From the NCBI GenBank assembly GCA_964344155.1, contig CAYFMG010000033.1:1-9234 (forward strand): a stretch of 9,234 nucleotides of DNA. Direction: 5' to 3'. The first letter of the stretch is position 1; each line of letters begins with the position of its first letter. Origin of the DNA: UBA6164 sp964344155 (GTDB lineage Bacteria; Patescibacteriota; Gracilibacteria; BD1-5; UBA6164). The position numbers and the translations under genes were made by a program. The notes below the pieces were generated by a model. The model saw only the letters and a program-made list of their open reading frames with translations. It made no database searches and was not told where the DNA came from. Shown here in pieces: positions 7,145 to 9,234 of the stretch.

Positions 7145-7582
7145 TTATTTTCTAACAATTAAATCTTCTCATTCTCAAGTATATTTTGTAAGGATAACAT
7201 CTATAATAGCTCAAATAACAGTTCAAGCTATAAGTATAAACCAAAATGCTGTCCAAGCAGTACTATCTGGTTCTCAAATAAGTACTCATGTTGCCATTAA
7301 TAAAGATACTAGTAGTCACATTTTTGCTCACCTATAAGCTGGGTGTACTTTAAATTTAAAAATTGGATGAAGAGTTATAAATCAAGCCATAGCAACTGTA
7401 ACTCACAACATAAATCTATTTAAAACAGTTGTCCACATCATAGCATTATCTATAGCCCATACTTGAAAAATCTTAGCTTCTTCAGCTACATCTGGATTTG
7501 CAACAAAACCAGCAAAACAAATTAAACCAAAAACTAAACCTAATATACTTCACAGAAGCATTCTTTTTGTTAAATTGTTCAT
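7145..7582 (-). CDS. Four-helix integral membrane protein, unknown function
   Basis: A 145-residue protein with many TGA-encoded glycines inside the helices. Four hydrophobic segments are seen at about 8-27 (LLGSILGLVFGLICFAGFVA), 45-65 (around FMLGVTVAMAGFIT), 82-97 (GLLVSLLMATGVLIG) and 104-125 (around FWFILIAGTVIGAIIDVIL). The loop between helices 2 and 3 is basic (HPIFKFKVHPAYRGAK) and by the positive-inside rule is probably cytoplasmic. The end is charged (TKYTGEGEDLIVRK). I do not recognise a family and see no transporter signature. The ATG at 7582 has no Shine-Dalgarno site. It sits between an ATPase gene and the secreted-protein gene on the same strand with gaps of 78 and 36 bases, so cotranscription is likely. 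Under the standard code this gene is invisible because of its TGA codons. Confidence 0.82.
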
Positions 7583-7660
7583 AATATTATTGTTAAATAA
7601 ATAAAACAACATTGTAGTATCAATATATTTGTTTTTTATAAAAAATCAAGAGACTAATAT

Positions 7661-8419
7661 TTACTTATTAATAAACAGTCTTTTATAAATATCTACACAT
7701 CATGCCATATCATAATCAGTCTCATGTATGTATCAATTATCAAAAGATAAGATCTGAGAGTTTTGATTAATTCAAAGTATAATTGGAGAATGAGTTGCTA
7801 TAATAAATTGTGATCATTTCTCAACCATATACTTAATTATTTCAACTACTTTTAATTGATTAGCTGGAGATAAGGCTGACTCTATTTAATCTAAAATATA
7901 AAATCAAACTCTATCCATCATAGATTCAAGTATTCTTAAAAATTGTTGTCAGTGAGAAAACTTATGAAGATTTTCTCATCAATAAGATAAGAAGCTCTTT
8001 CAATCATCTATCTCTTGAAGATAATTTACAAAATTGTAAACTCACTCTGCCCTGAAAAAATATCATGTTTTAAATTTTGTAGGTTGCCAAGATAGTCTTA
8101 TCCAATCATTATTTACATTATCAATTTTATTTGTTTTGTAATTACAATTTTTTGTTCATCATTCTTTATTAAAACCAAATTCCATTACAATATGTTCTAA
8201 TAGAGTAGATTTTCATGTTCCATTTTCTCATACAAAATAAGTAATTTTTTCTGATAAATCCAATTTCTCTATATTTTTAAATATTTCTATATTTTTTATA
8301 TAATCATCACTCGAATCAAACCTTTCAATAGAAAATTTATCTCAAAACATTTTATCTACATTATTCTTATTTCAAAGCTTAGTATTATCGAAATATATTG
8401 TTTTTAAGAAACTTGGCAT
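7661..8419 (-). pseudogene. COG3910-type ATPase with a TAA at the Walker B glutamate
   Basis: A frame of 253 codons from ATG 8419 to TAA 7661, broken only by TAA at 7886-7888 (codon 178). Walker A is GENGTGKST at 64-72, with Gly64 and Gly69 encoded by TGA. GYFFRAEGVYNF lies at 119-130 and the signature-like FSHGQQFL at 154-161. Walker B reads FYILD-stop-IESALSP, where family members have LLDEPEAALSP. The histidine loop IIATHSPIIL, with His210, is near 206-215. This order and the SLH/SHG, ALSP and IATHSP wording match the small stand-alone SMC/ABC-like ATPases of COG3910; their role is not established. The TAA replaces exactly the catalytic glutamate, one substitution from GAA. Everything after it is conserved, so decay is very recent, or the stop is an assembly error or is read through. 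A truncated 177-residue product would lack Walker B Glu and the H-loop and could not hydrolyse ATP. It is first in the series with the membrane and secreted proteins. Confidence 0.8.
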
Positions 8420-8487
8420 TTTATATTTTTATTATTATAAGTAATTAATATATAGTTTAGTTAATATTAGTTATTTGTAAAATAAAA

Positions 8488-8589
8488 TTATATAAGTTTA
8501 AAAAAGCCTAATCAAAGGCTTTCTAAATTTTTCTCTACATCCTTTATTTTTAAAGCCACAGTATTATCATTTATATTACTATAGACTAA
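8488..8589 (-). other. Possible gene remnant (33 sense codons, no start)
   Basis: On the minus strand an open stretch between in-frame TAG (8590-8592) and TAA (8488-8490) reads YSNINDNTVALKIKD, then VEKNLESL, a TGA, and a short tail that runs through a hairpin. It looks more protein-like than surrounding DNA but has no ATG and no upstream extension, so it may be the tail of a decayed gene or chance. Confidence 0.2.
8500..8522 (-). terminator. Orphan minus-strand intrinsic terminator
   Basis: The stem AAAGCCT (8503-8509) with AGGCTTT (8516-8522) and a six-base loop is followed on the minus strand by a T-run (six T in all). No complete gene precedes it on that strand, so it either ends a small RNA or belonged to a lost gene; it also insulates the ATPase gene downstream. 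Confidence 0.65.
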
Positions 8590-8616
8590 CTACTTTATAC
8601 TAAAAGTTAAAATATA

Positions 8617-8644
8617 TTGACTTTTAAATAATATCACTTAAAAT
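8617..8644 (+). promoter_or_regulatory. Candidate promoter of the GNAT gene
   Basis: TTGACT (8617-8622) and TAAAAT (8639-8644), five of six each, with a 16-bp spacer, put the start about 40 bases before ATG 8690. The -35 and the bases after it (TTGACTTTTAAA) repeat the sequence at 58-69 before the first gene of the window. Confidence 0.45.
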
Positions 8645-8689
8645 ATACAATATATCAAATAATATTATTACCAATATAAAACAATTAAT

Positions 8690-9234
8690 ATGAAGCTAAA
8701 AAACAATTTAGAAGTTGATATTATTGAGTATAATAAAGACTTCTTACCCACAAAGTTACATATAAAAGGAGTCCAAGATGTATTAGTAAATACATACTCT
8801 CAAAATCCAGAACAAAACTCATTAAAAGATTCTTTAAATAATCCTTTTTCTAGTGAGAATATTATTCATAATTTACAAAATTGAGAAGATAGTCAAAATA
8901 GAAAAACTTCAAATCAAAAATTATTTGTTATAATAGATAAGTATAAAGAAAAAATACTTGGTTACTTGTATACTTCTGAAAGAAATTACCTAAACTCTGA
9001 AGATAGTTTTGATGAAATAATTAATTATAGAGTTTTAAGAGAGAAACAATGATTAGGTATTTGAAGTTTATTATATAAAACTTATGATCAGACTACAACT
9101 AAAGATATGCAGTATCTATTAGTAAAAAGATGATCTGTTAGTGAAAAAATATACCTTCACTTATGATTTGAATACTATAATGAGCAATGAGAAAAAGATT
9201 TAGATTTTATACATATGGTTAAATATAGAAAAAA
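8690..9234 (+). CDS. GNAT-family N-acetyltransferase, cut by the window edge
   Basis: 181 codons are visible from ATG 8690 with no TAA or TAG; the 3' end is outside the window. The acetyl-CoA motif A is REKQGLGIGSLLY at residues 117-129: the Q/R-x-x-G-x-G/A loop, with Gly121 and Gly125 encoded by TGA. Upstream strands KLFVIIDKYKEKILGYLYTSE form the core beta sheet, and the motif B region has SEKIYLHLGFEYYNE, the usual 'x-x-hxx-GF' end of a GNAT domain. It would transfer an acetyl group from acetyl-CoA to an amine; the acceptor cannot be told. Residues about 36-75 are a polar N/Q/S-rich insertion not typical of a compact GNAT domain. Under the standard code the frame appears to stop at residue 65. 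No Shine-Dalgarno site is visible. Family call is good; function is open. Confidence 0.8.

Noticed and set aside
6687..7337. Plus-strand hydrophobic frames at 6687-6968 and 7038-7337
   Set aside because: They are antisense to the secreted and membrane protein genes, which have signal peptide, helices and TGA-glycine patterns; the plus frames have no motif or ribosome site.
4542..7888. Global reassignment of TAA to an amino acid
   Set aside because: TAA is the terminal codon of nine of the ten genes with a visible end here and several of these stops overlap strong terminators, so TAA clearly functions as stop in general.
1..9234. CRISPR array, tRNA, rRNA, insertion sequence or prophage
   Set aside because: No regularly spaced repeats, no cloverleaf with the GGTTCRA arm, no transposase or phage structural motifs were seen on either strand.

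Overview
The window reads as an AT-rich chromosomal segment of a candidate-phyla (CPR/Patescibacteria) bacterium that decodes UGA as glycine (genetic code 25), that is, Absconditabacteria (SR1) or Gracilibacteria (BD1-5/GN02). The sequence shows this directly. Under the standard code nearly every gene is broken by TGA; with TGA read as Gly, long reading frames appear and the TGA codons fall on invariant glycines: the Nudix box, the Walker A loop, the methyltransferase SAM loop and the GNAT acetyl-CoA loop. TAA ends nine of the ten reading frames whose end is visible, and TAG ends the tenth. I cannot separate the two phyla from this window.

Layout: a 38-residue membrane peptide (+, 134-250) faces a minus-strand pair, trmB (300-977) and an MTH1-like Nudix hydrolase (1004-1462). 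A Y-family DNA polymerase (+, 1601-2815) diverges from that pair. A HopJ-family gene (-, 2857-3216) follows, with its own good promoter and a 36-bp perfect palindrome behind it. Next is a large minus-strand gene (3366-5624) encoding a transglutaminase-like domain plus TPRs, interrupted by one in-frame TAA. A small unknown gene (+, 5687-6040) diverges from it. Then comes a minus-strand series: an ATPase of the COG3910 type (7661-8419), a four-helix membrane protein (7145-7582) and a secreted protein with a calcium-loop-like motif (6062-7108). The ATPase also carries one in-frame TAA, exactly at the Walker B glutamate. A GNAT acetyltransferase (+, 8690 onward) runs off the right edge.

Functional reading: the Nudix enzyme (nucleotide-pool cleaning) and the Y-family polymerase (lesion bypass) sit back to back and both deal with damaged nucleotides. 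The rest looks like a mixture of housekeeping and accessory genes rather than one pathway. Three convergent gene pairs are each closed by a single long-stem bidirectional terminator.

The most unusual observations are the two otherwise intact genes interrupted by a single TAA at a catalytic or near-catalytic position, the HopJ gene that uses no UGA glycine codons, and the palindrome beside its promoter. I do not see a clear multi-gene defence or mobile system, a CRISPR array, a tRNA or an rRNA.
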